Of a DNA stretch of 64,000 nt, positions 55,216-64,000 are shown one piece after another. How positions within the stretch are numbered: position 1 is the first letter of the stretch; the number at the start of each line of letters is the position of its first letter. Origin of the DNA: Larix kaempferi (Eukaryota; Streptophyta; Pinopsida; Pinales; Pinaceae); contig BSBM01000994.1 in assembly GCA_027924585.1 (NCBI GenBank), positions 7,881,001 to 7,945,000 on the forward strand, in the 5' to 3' direction. The position numbers were made by a program, and so were the translations under genes. The notes under the pieces are model-generated. The model was not told where the DNA came from, did no database searches, and was given only the letters and a program-made list of their open reading frames with translations.

Positions 55216-57660
55216 ATGATGATGGGTTTATGGTTTGTTTTGTTGGTTCCATTTGTTATTTTGATGATGGTCATTAAAAACCGGAGGAGGAATGAGGGAA
55301 AGGGAGAGGATGAAGAAGTGGGTAGTGGCACATACCGTGGAGAGGAGGAGGGAGGGGAAGAGGAGGAGGAGGAGGGAAACCGAATGAAAACCGAGGACTC
55401 AACACCCTTGTGGAAATATGTCACCAAGCAAGGAGGAAGCAAGGGGGGTGGAACCACCAAATTTGGTTGCCCCCATTGTAAAAGGACTTACACGGGTTCA
55501 TATACCCGTCTGAGAAGACATCTATGTGGGAACATGCCATGTGATGAAAACAAAACTGTAGGAGTTTGTGTTTGCCCAAATGTGCCATCAACACAAAGAG
55601 CCATGTATAAGAAGGAAGAATTTGAAGCACAAAACAAATCAAAAGCATCAAGGGTTAACCAAGACCCCTCAAACTCACCGAGAATTGGAGGCCCATCCAC
55701 CCAAGGTAGTGGATTCTCACCCCTTGGGTCACGCAAGACAATATCAGATTTCCTTGACCAAGGTGGTAGGGATGACGTGGATGCAAAACTGTTATGGTTT
55801 CTCTATGCATGTGGCATACCATTCAATGTCCTTCGCTCACCCTATTGGCATGAAATGGTAGAGGCCATTTGCATTGCTCCAACAGGATCCAAGAGCCCAG
55901 GGTATGACAAAGCTAGAATTGTGGGGCTTGACAAGGAAAGAGGCAAGACCCAAAATGCTTTGGGGCAATTCACAAATGCTTAGAATGATTATGGGGTATC
56001 AATAGTATCAGATGGATGGACAAATGTAAAAGGCAAGCCATTGATAAATGTTCTTGGTGTGTCTGCTACTGGTGCAGTCTTCCTTTCAGCCCATGACTAC
56101 TCAGATAAATTCAAGACCACCATGAACATTGCAAAACTCCTACTCAAAACCATTGAAGCTATTGGTCCATACAATGTCATCCAAGTCATAACCGATAATG
56201 CTGCTAATTGTAAGGCAGCGAGAGCAATCATTAAAGATAAATACCCCAACATATTTTGGTCTGGGTGTTTGGTTCACGCAATGAACCTTTTGATGCACGA
56301 CATCATTAAGTTGAAGGAAAATCAATACAAATGGATTGGTGAATTGTACAAAAAGGGAAAGAAGATGATAAGATTTATAACCAACCATAGCAATGCCCAT
56401 GGCATTTTACCTAGTCACTCAAAGTTGGAGCTATTAAAGATAGAAAAGACTAGATTTATTAGCTACTACCTCACTTTCAGGCACCTTTTGAAGGTAAGAG
56501 AGGCATTGGCTAGCATGGTATCAAGTGATTCATGGCAGGTCTTGAAAGATAGGGCTACATCCGCATCTGACAGGCTTGATTTTCAGGAGGTGGAGGACAA
56601 AGTTCTTGCTGGTCAATTTTGGGTAAGTGTCAAGTATGTTTTGCAGTTCACAAAGCCCATTTATTACATGATTCGATCTGCAGATACAGATAAGCCGGTG
56701 ATTGGGGAGGTGTATGAGCAGATGGATAGCATGCTGGGCCAAATTAAAGATATTGTTGAACAGAAAGATCATGTCTTGTATGACCATATTCACACACATG
56801 TGGTCAAAAGGTGGGAACATCTCAACGTTCCACTGCATGCCTTAGCGTATGTGTTAACACCAAAATATTATTCTCCATCTTGGTTGTCCAAACCAGCACC
56901 TGGGGGTGGAGTTAGGAAAAAGCCCCACACAGATCCAGAGGTACAGGTTGGGTACATGGCTACTATAGACAAGTTGGTCCCTGATGCAGAGGCATGTGAC
57001 TTGTTGCGCAACGAATTAAGCAAATACCTCAGTGAAGTTGGTCCATTTGGTAATTTGCATGTAATCAGAGATCGAGATAGGGCGCCTCCTATCGAATGGT
57101 GGAACATGTATGGCTCAACATGCCAACGCTTGAATAAATTGATTGTCAGAGTGCTTTCATAGGTGGTTAACAGTTCCTCTTCAGAAAGGTGTTGGAGCAC
57201 CTATAGCTTCATCCACTCAGTGAAAAGAAACCAATTAAATGAAAACCAAGTAGAAAGCTTGGTTTATGTACATTACAACTTGAGGTAGTTGACTCATTAT
57301 TGTGAGCGTGCCAAAACTGATAGATCATATGTCACTTGGGACAACAATCCAAAGGAGCATAACTTGGAGGATGGAGCCTTAGCTTTAGAGCGCTTGGAGG
57401 AAGAGCTTTTGGGCGATGAGGATGACCATGCAGTAGCAATGTCGCCGCCATCTTCTACCTTGTTTCCAGATGCACCATCTTTGCCTAGAGGTTCAACTTC
57501 ACGACCTCCATCTGCATTAGTGAGGGGGGGTCGTGCAGGATCAAGTCTTGGACGTGGCTCAGCATTGGTGGCTACTGGGGATAATAATCCCACTCCCATT
57601 GTTCATAGAGCACGAGAAAAGAAAATGGAAATTTCCCGTGGCAAGAGGAAACATCCATAA
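55216..57660 (+). pseudogene. H2 hAT transposase (BED, DUF659, hAT C-terminal), three TAG stops
   Basis: One frame of about 815 codons, no frameshift, interrupted only by TAG at 55981-55983, 57160-57162 and near 57286. The first ATG gives a hydrophobic stretch; the ATG at MKTEDSTPLWKYV (55384) is a likelier start. BED finger FGCPHCKRTYTGSYTRLRRHL (about 55460-55525) binds DNA. DUF659 catalytic core: SIVSDGWTNVKGKPLIN (first Asp), VIQVITDNAANCKAARA (second Asp), WSGCLVHAMNLLMHD. The dimerisation end is SSSERCWSTYSFIHSVKRN. At each stop the family normally has Gln or a position compatible with it. Length and order are those of full-length plant hAT proteins. Confidence 0.9.
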
Positions 57661-58350
57661 AATCTACTTTTCTTGTATTTTCTTGTTTACAGTACTTTCA
57701 AGTTTATGCACTATTGACTCTTTTATATTTATTATCGTATATTTTGTAAACATTACATGGCATTTCAAGTTTGAAGTTTGAAGTTAAACCTACCTTTGAA
57801 TTTGAAGTTCACTATTTGCAACTTTGCATGATTGAGTCATTGACTGCATAAAAGCATATTATAACTCTTTGGTAATGAATATGATGCTTCGTGAATTGTT
57901 TCAACTTTCAACTTTCATTTTATGGTTGATGTTCTCTGTTATAGACTATGTCACTATAGTTTGGTTACCTAGTAACTTTGGTTACAACTTACAAGTACTA
58001 GTGATGACAAAATGTTTATATATTGAAAATTTGAAGCTTTAAGGTTGAATCTTGATGTTATAACTTATGGAATCATGGATACTGGACCTATGGTTGATGA
58101 ATTCATTAGTAAATGATTAATGATTGATGATTGATGATTGATGATTGATGAATGATGTTATATGGTATTATTGTTTATTTCATGTTTTTATCCTTTCCAT
58201 AACTAATTCAACATTCTACATGCATTTGTTGACATATATGCATCAAAATATATAAAAATATATATATTATATAAAAAATGCTTCCGAAACGCTTCCTAAC
58301 CGGAAGCTTTTGAAAATTTCGCTTCTCACTCCCGCTCCCACTTAACCTTG
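57661..58350 (+). other. H2 3' region
   Basis: AT-rich, non-coding. A short (attgatg)n array lies at 58105-58155 and subterminal gcttcc motifs at 58278-58345. Confidence 0.7.
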
Positions 58351-58358
58351 CCCTAGCC

Positions 58359-58782
58359 TTCTCTTCTCTTCTTTCTCTCTTCTCTTCTTTCTCTCTTCTC
58401 TTCTTTCTCTCTTCTCCTCTTGCTCTCTGAATCTCTTAGATCACAAATGAAGAATGAATGCCTCAATCCCTAATTTCTCCCCTTTTTGTTCATGGTAACT
58501 TCTTCTTGAGATTCAATGGCCAAGATTAGATCTTGGCTCAATGAGATCTAAGGCTCAAATAAAAGGCTCATTAATTAATTAATAAATGAATTTAATGCAC
58601 TTTTAACTTAAGTACATTAATGACCATTTTAATTCCTCACCCACTTTACTTCTCATAAAGTCAATTTACAATTAGACCATGAGCAAACTTTATTAAGTGA
58701 CTTTAAAAATATAAAATGCTTCTCACTTTAATAAAGTGACTAGGGACCACTTTTAATGTTTTATCCACCCCTAGGCATCACA
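58359..58782 (-). repeat. E7 LTR, 5' half
   Basis: On the minus strand it starts TGTGATGCCTAGGGG (compare E3 TGTTAGTTTTGTACCTAGG) and has the same aaagtcactt/attaa-rich first part, then agatctaatcttggccattg, similar to the E3 block around 42300. It ends in a repeated ttctcttctttctctc run (58360-58425). Confidence 0.65.
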
Positions 58783-59107
58783 AAGTGGAAAAACTCAATA
58801 GAAAAATCATCCCTCCAAGAGGTGTGCATCACTTCATAAGGCCCTTCTAGGGTAAAAGAGGAGCATAATGAATTTTATCCCATAAGTTGTGTTTTGAAAA
58901 TGAAGTGAAGAGACTTTATTTATATGTTCTGACACTCACTTTGACAAAATAACTAGGCCTACATGCCTTAAAATGTCAATTTAAAATTATAACATAAAAT
59001 AATCAAATATGTGAGTAACTTGGGGCATTTTCCCCAGATTTCACCCAAAAATGTCTAAAATAGCTAAAACTGAGCAAAATACTCCAAACTGAAGGCTGGA
59101 GTAGGTA
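58783..59107. other. LTR-like sequence shared with 47720-47990
   Basis: Contains gaggtgtgcatcacttc, gaattttatcccata, tttatttatatg and ccttaaaatgtcaa, in the same order as near 47750-47930. No gene. Confidence 0.45.
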
Positions 59108-59640
59108 TGTGAAGTTTTTACTTTGTTTAGCATAATAAAATTAAACAATAGGATCACTGAAAGAAATACAAGCACAGCAACACAAAGAACACAAAATTTC
59201 TCTCGGGGAAACCACAAGGGAGAAAACCCCGGCAAAACTTCCTCAATATAGAATTCACCAATACAAGATAAAAGCCCCAAGACAAAACAGCTTCTCTCCT
59301 TCACCAACGAACTTCTCTCTCTCTCCTATGTGAGCTTGAGTGAGTGATATGAGTGATTCAAATGAGGAGGTCAAATTCCTCATTTATACTAATCAAATGA
59401 CTTGACCTTTTTACTGATTAGGTCGGCTTGACTCAGCTAACTGGGCCGACCTGTACACTTTACAATAAAATATTATTTTCTAGATCTTTCCATGCCGACC
59501 TAACAGTTAGGGTTTACATTGATTGTTTTAATGACTTTTACATGATCAAATACATCAATGACATCTCCGGAAGGAGGAATAATAATAATACAATAGACAA
59601 GTACATTTAGAATATCTTCCGCAGTTACATTTCTTTAACA
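59108..59640 (-). repeat. E5 3' LTR (533 bp)
   Basis: Low end tgtgaagtttttac, high end acatttctttaaca, then atccctcttaacta, whose complement is the PPT. Related to the solo LTR at 5902-6419. Confidence 0.85.
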
Positions 59641-59659
59641 ATCCCTCTTAACTAGGAAG

Positions 59660-60115
59660 GTATTCTACGGACATCATCATCATCATCAACAACTGTACGA
59701 CTGACTGGTGAAACTCTATATGCCGTAGGAAGTTTTGGAACATCATCATATGTCTGGGGCATCATCAACATCATTGTTATCATCAACATCATCTGTTGGA
59801 ATATCAGCATCATCATCATGATCGTCATCAGCATAGAACTATTGGAACATCATCGTCATCAGCAAGGAACTATTGAAACATCAATCATCATCATCATCAT
59901 CAACATCATCAATAGCAAGGAACTGTTGGAACATCGTCGTTGTCAACAACATCATCATCAGCAAGGAATTGCTGGAACATCAACATCATCATCGTCAGCA
60001 AGAAACTGCTGGAACATCAACATCATCGTCGTCAACAAGAAACTGCTTGAACATCAACATCATCATCGTCAGCAAGAAACTGTTGGAACATCATCATCAT
60101 CATCAGTATATGAAT
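59660..60115 (-). repeat. CAT-rich minisatellite region of E5
   Basis: Interspersed catcatcatc runs and a unit of about 35-45 bp built from gcaagaaactgctggaacatc and variants. Open frames in several phases here (59818-60148) are produced by the repeat. Confidence 0.75.
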
Positions 60116-60138
60116 ACTAGAACAACATCATCAATCAT

Positions 60139-60440
60139 CAGTAAGTAAATACTGGAACAACATCATCAATCATCAGTCAGCAAGTACTGGAACAACAACA
60201 TCAATCATCAGTCGGCAAGTACTGGAACAACAACATCAATCATCAGTCGGCAAGTACTGGAACAACAACATCAATCATCAGTCGGCAAGTACTGGAACAA
60301 CAACATCAATCATCAGTAAGTAAATAGTAGAACAACAACATCAATCATCAGTTGGAAAGTACTGGAACAGCAACATCAATCATCAGTCGGAAAGTACTGG
60401 AACAACAACATCAATCATCAGTCGACAATTACTGGAACAA
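60139..60440 (-). repeat. 35-bp tandem repeat, about eight copies
   Basis: Unit cagtcggcaagtactgg followed by aacaacaacatcaatcat. Three central copies are identical; outer ones vary (cagtaagtaaatactgg, cagttggaaagtactgg). 35 is not a multiple of three, so it does not encode a repeated peptide. Confidence 0.88.
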
Positions 60441-60734
60441 CCATCAACATGTGAATGCTGGAACAACATCCATTGGGACAATACCATCATCTTGAATATG
60501 TGTTGTGGTGGGAACTCTGGTAGACGATGTTGTCTTACTAATCCTTTCGGACCAAACAAGCCTAGCCAGACATACCAATCGCCCTAGGATCTAGTCAGAG
60601 CTGACATACCAATCCTTTCGGATCAACCAGGCCTTGTCAGGCTAACGTACCAATCCTAGACTAAGCTTTTCCATACCAAGGCTTCAAGAAACTACTCCCT
60701 CTTTCAAGGGTGATCCTTTCGGACCCCACTACTT

Positions 60735-60895
60735 CTTTCGAAGGAGCTCCTGTTAAACCAGTCATCATCATCACTCCTTTCGAAGGAGGTCTTATCGGAC
60801 CAATCATCATCACTCCTTTCGAAGGAGGTCCTTTCGGACTCATCAACATCACTCCTTTCGAAGGAGGTCCTTTCGGACTCATCAACATCACACTC
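60735..60895 (-). repeat. 39-bp tandem repeat containing TTCGAA
   Basis: Unit atcactcctttcgaaggag then gtcctttcggactcatcaac; two identical copies plus two diverged ones. On the minus strand one frame gives a 13-residue repeat (DVDESERTSFERS). The unit is in-frame, so it may once have been translated, but no start or larger protein is supported. Confidence 0.8.
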
Positions 60896-60934
60896 CTTCT
60901 GCATCTTGTACTCTCTACATCGGGCATTCTGCAT

Positions 60935-62199
60935 TGGAGTGATTAGTAGCCTTCTCTTCTGTTAAATCTTTTGGGTATCCATTTATGTCATCTCTCTAGG
61001 TCATTGGAATCCTAGATCTCGAACTCTGTTGCAAGTTCTCTCTTGCACCCATCCATGAGCTCCTCATCTTCAACCTTGTAGCAAAGGTTGATATCTCATC
61101 ACTCTAGGTGATCATCATATCCCATGGGTGCCTTCTGAGCCTGTACAAAGTCTTATTCAATCTGCACACATGTGGTTCTCTGTAGAGAGTCCTGAGTCCT
61201 GGAGGTTGCTCGATATCATCTTCTACTTCGATTACACCATCTATCTAGGGTAATATCCACCACTGAGGAAGTGTGTATGGCCACTAGAGAAACATATCGT
61301 CATAGTCGACTCCCTCTTTCTGAGAGAACCTTTGCTTTGTACTTTTGTAGTATACTTGATTTCATAAGTCTATTGTTACTTGTTATACGAAACGAATCTC
61401 ATCATTCTTCATTTGTAGGTGATTGTACATGATATTTCCTACAAGTCAAAATTCAGTTGCATGGTTAGAAACATTTCATGTTTTCCAAAACATATTAATA
61501 ATGACAAATTCTTATGCATACAAACATAGGTCACACAGTCATGCAACTATCTTAGCCAATGCTTCAACACAACATTCATCCATATCCCGTATTCATACGG
61601 TAACTTTCTAGATGCCTTCCATCTCTACCAAAACATTATTAAGAGTGTGCACTACTCCCAATATGTTAACAAAGAGGTTTCATTCTAGATAAGTAGCAAT
61701 GGAATGTTGTACAGCACCATAGGCCACTTATCCATCACATGCATATCAATGCAAACATTCTAACATGCATAATACACACATCCTAAATCTAGGAACATAA
61801 ATATGTACACAACTGGACAATACAAGAAATGACAATTCAAATACTTATCTTTGTTTGTTTGGTAGGATCTCTCTTGATCCTAGTCTCCTTGCAAGAGTCT
61901 CTAACAATGTGCTCCACTCCATCATCTGATTATAAGGACCTGTTCCTTTCTTTCTTATGACCGACAATGTTGAACAAGTCTTCTATACTACAAATCACAA
62001 GGACTCATGGTCCTAGATATTAGGGGTGAGTTTGCATGTCCCTTCAATTTGTAGAGTCGTCCTTCAATTTCAATCACAACTGCATCCCTTCTTATCCAAT
62101 GCTGAGATAGATAAGAGGCTCTTCTATCTTCCTGGTTTGGATTAAAGTACATATTCCTCATCATTGGAGGAATCTTCTTTGCCCTTCCTTTCATCATCA
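60935..62199 (-). other. E5 internal region without recognised gene
   Basis: No pol motif on either strand. The zone 62000-62200 continues from gag as an Arg/Lys-rich stretch. Remaining frames are short. Confidence 0.5.
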
Positions 62200-63038
62200 T
62201 GTTCACCTTCTTCAGCTACATGGGCATGAAATCTTTTATTCTGCTTGTTGAATTGTTCAGCTCTAAGAGGACAATTTCTTGCAATGTGTCTCATCTTGTG
62301 ACAAGTAAAACATTCAAAGGAGGAGAAGTCTTTCTTGATCCTTTTGTTCGTTTGAAATCTTTGAGATCTTCTAGGAGAGTGGTCATGAGAATGTTCATGA
62401 TTCTTCCTTTTGTTCCTCCTTTGGCATGGGTTGCCAAAGCTTGATCTTCATCATCATTTAACTTCTCTCCTTACTGTTATCCTTTCTTCTTCTTGCACAC
62501 ACTCTTCCCATAGTTGTCTGAACTTGATCAATTTCTTCCTAGAGCATATGCCACGAATGAAAGGTTCCCAATCTCTTGGGAGACCATTCAGGGTAGTCAT
62601 CACAACTTCAGCTTCTTCTATCATGTCTCCAATAGATTCTAATTGTTCTTCGATCTAAGATACTCTGGTGAAATATGAATGCATAGTCTCAGACTTCTGA
62701 ACCTTCACACCCTTGAGTTGATTTCTCAAGGTCATCTTTTTGTTAATATTCTTTTCTTCAAACAGACTGGTCAAGGCATAAAAGATTTCTTTTGGGGTCT
62801 TCTTTGATGACACTTGAGGGATCAAGTGATCTTTGATAGAGTCAACTATGATCCTGTTAGCCTTGATTATATTCTTCTTGTGTTTTGTTTTGGCCTCATC
62901 TCCCTCTGGTTCTTTAACTTCTTCTTTTATGAAGCCTTCTAGGTCATGTTCTTCAATAATGAACATGACCCTATATTTCCATGCCCTGAAGTTCTCAACT
63001 CCCTCAAGCTTCTCATCAAGCTTGGTAGTGTTTGTCAT
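62200..63038 (-). pseudogene. gag: E5 gag, copia type
   Basis: ATG at 63038; MTNTTKLDEKLEGVENFRAW, IVDSIKDHLIPQVSSKKTP and IFYALTSLFEEKN are typical of a plant copia Gag. TAG at 62655-62657 replaces a Gln; reading past it gives IEEQLESIGDMIEEAEVV and TTLNGLPRDWEPFIRGI. Another shift near 62460 leads to a zinc knuckle, CFTCHKMRHIARNC (near 62270-62315). It would bind element RNA. Confidence 0.88.
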
Positions 63039-63861
63039 TTTGATAATATGAGAACCTCAAATGGAAATAGAATGGAGATAGTACTTACTTGTGAAACTGC
63101 TTTTGGCTTGACCTAGGGTTTGACAGAGAAACCCTAATTTTTCAACTTTGATATCTTGAGAAACTGATTGGAGGAAAATATGTGCCTCCCCAAGGCCAGT
63201 TAGGCAAAGTACTCCTTTTCCCAAAGTTGTGGACAGGACTGCAAAATATTTGATGCCCTAGTTTCTTCAATTTCTACTGCAGATTTTTCCGGTCTTAATT
63301 CTGATGAATCTCCGAAATTTATGCTCCTCAAGGTCTGAAACTTCGTCCTGTGATAGTCTGATCTGTCCTCTATCCAACCCCATAGGTTAGAGCGGGATTG
63401 GATTCACCAGGCAGAACTTATGCTAAGTTTCCCAAGATGACCTGTTTATGGATTGTTTCAGTATAGCGAACTTGTACGAACTACCACGTGTCACTGTTTC
63501 ATCTTCGGTTTCTGAAACTCGCACCAAAGAAACTACAGTCCATGCACTTTTTGGAACATCTTACGAAATTCGATTTGGATCTTCCTAGCCCGAGATATAG
63601 CATTTCTCCCTAGGTCACCTTTTTAAAACTGAATTCTAAAGGAGGTTGGAACCCTAATTTGCATGGATCATATCTCCTAAAGTACAGCGAATCTGAGGCT
63701 GAAACTCGCACACAAGGTACATGAACATTTCATCTTCAACCTGTCCGAGTTTCAGATCCTGAACCTTCGCCAAAAGTGATTTATAGCGAAAATTCCAAGA
63801 TGACTAGTTTCCGGAAATGGAAACCCTAGGCAGCAGCTGCACAATGTTCTCTTTCAGGCCT

Positions 63862-63873
63862 GCTCTGAAACCA
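63862..63873 (-). other. E5 primer-binding site
   Basis: The minus strand reads TGGTTTCAGAGC, one mismatch from the copia tRNA-Met site, directly after LTR end ...ACTTAACA. Confidence 0.8.
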
Positions 63874-64000
63874 TGTTAAGTTTCTACTTTGTTTAGCATA
63901 ATAACATTAAACAATAGGATCACTGAAAGAAATACAAGCACAACAACACAAAGAACACAAAATTTCTCTCGGGGAAACCGCGAGGGAGAAAACCCCGGCA
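63874..64000 (-). repeat. E5 5' LTR (partial, window edge)
   Basis: Starts tgttaagtttctactttg and follows 59108-59234 almost base for base through ggggaaaccgcgaggg. Confidence 0.85.

Larger units (their letters stand above)
54462..58350 (+). mobile_element. H2: hAT transposon, 3.9 kb, with TIRs and 8-bp TSD
   Basis: TIRs: left CTAGGTTGCAGGGAAGCG, right (complement) CAAGGTTAAGTGGGAGCG, 12 of 18 identical. TSD ccctagca (54454-54461) and ccctagcc (58351-58358), 7 of 8. Both ends are packed with cttccg/gaagcg subterminal motifs, typical of hAT elements and likely transposase-binding sites. It carries one transposase gene on the plus strand and inserted in the E7 LTR. Confidence 0.85.
59108..64000 (-). 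mobile_element. E5: gag-only copia element with minisatellites, 5' LTR cut by window edge
   Basis: Minus-strand order: 5' LTR (from 64000 to 63874), PBS, leader, gag (63038 to about 62200), 2.6 kb without pol, PPT-like atgttaagaggga, 3' LTR (59640-59108). The two LTRs match over the visible 125 bp. No protease, integrase or RT motif is seen. Like E1 it is of the TR-GAG type, but its gag is from a different copia lineage. Confidence 0.85.

Noticed and set aside
55216-55290. Membrane-like N-terminus before the H2 BED finger
   Set aside because: The hydrophobic start (LWFVLLVPFVILMMV) probably comes from reading upstream of the true start; the ATG at 55384 suits a hAT transposase better.
59652-60148. 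His/Ser-rich and Met-rich open frames
   Set aside because: They are translations of CAT/ATC minisatellites in several phases, with no start context.
60139-60440. CRISPR array
   Set aside because: The 35-bp units are directly adjacent with no unique spacers, and the context is a plant retrotransposon.

Overview
This window looks like repeat-dominated nuclear DNA of a land plant, probably a seed plant with a large, slowly purged genome. A gymnosperm is plausible but not proven. The evidence is plant Ty1/copia and Tat- and Athila-like Ty3/gypsy elements, hAT transposons with BED/DUF659 proteins, an Au-like SINE and one exon of a conserved plant alpha/beta-hydrolase gene. I see no bacterial operons, rRNA, functional tRNA or CRISPR.

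Layout. 1-3975 is a minus-strand copia element (E0) running off the left edge; its visible gag and protease-integrase are nearly intact. 3976-8299 holds unassigned sequence, a solo LTR (5902-6419) and a minus-strand LTR with its primer-binding site (7090-8299). 8300-45799 is one deep nest. An Athila-like gypsy element (Y) holds a small LTR element (X, 12230-43820). X holds a gag-only copia-type element with 3.6-kb LTRs (E1, 13997-43600, TSD aaata). E1 in turn holds a solo LTR (14233-15652), a Tat-type gypsy (E2, 22181-36890) and a copia element (E3, 36948-43237). Y itself landed in an older hAT relic (45800-48780).

49631-50084 is the only convincing host sequence: the 3' exon of a minus-strand alpha/beta-hydrolase gene. 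To its right lie a copia LTR (E7, about 53801-58782) split by a 3.9-kb hAT transposon (54462-58350), then a second gag-only copia element (E5, 59108 to the right edge) with minisatellites in place of pol.

Functionally, E0, E2 and E3 carry or carried retrotransposition machinery. E1, X and E5 lack pol and would depend on enzymes supplied in trans. Most open frames are broken by TAG codons at positions where Gln or Trp is expected, as decay of methylated cytosines would produce. E2 is the richest element. It has a second RNase H after integrase, a spliced antisense gene resembling plant-mobile-domain proteins, and tandem repeats before its 3' LTR. All calls come from reading the sequence; no alignment or database search was run.
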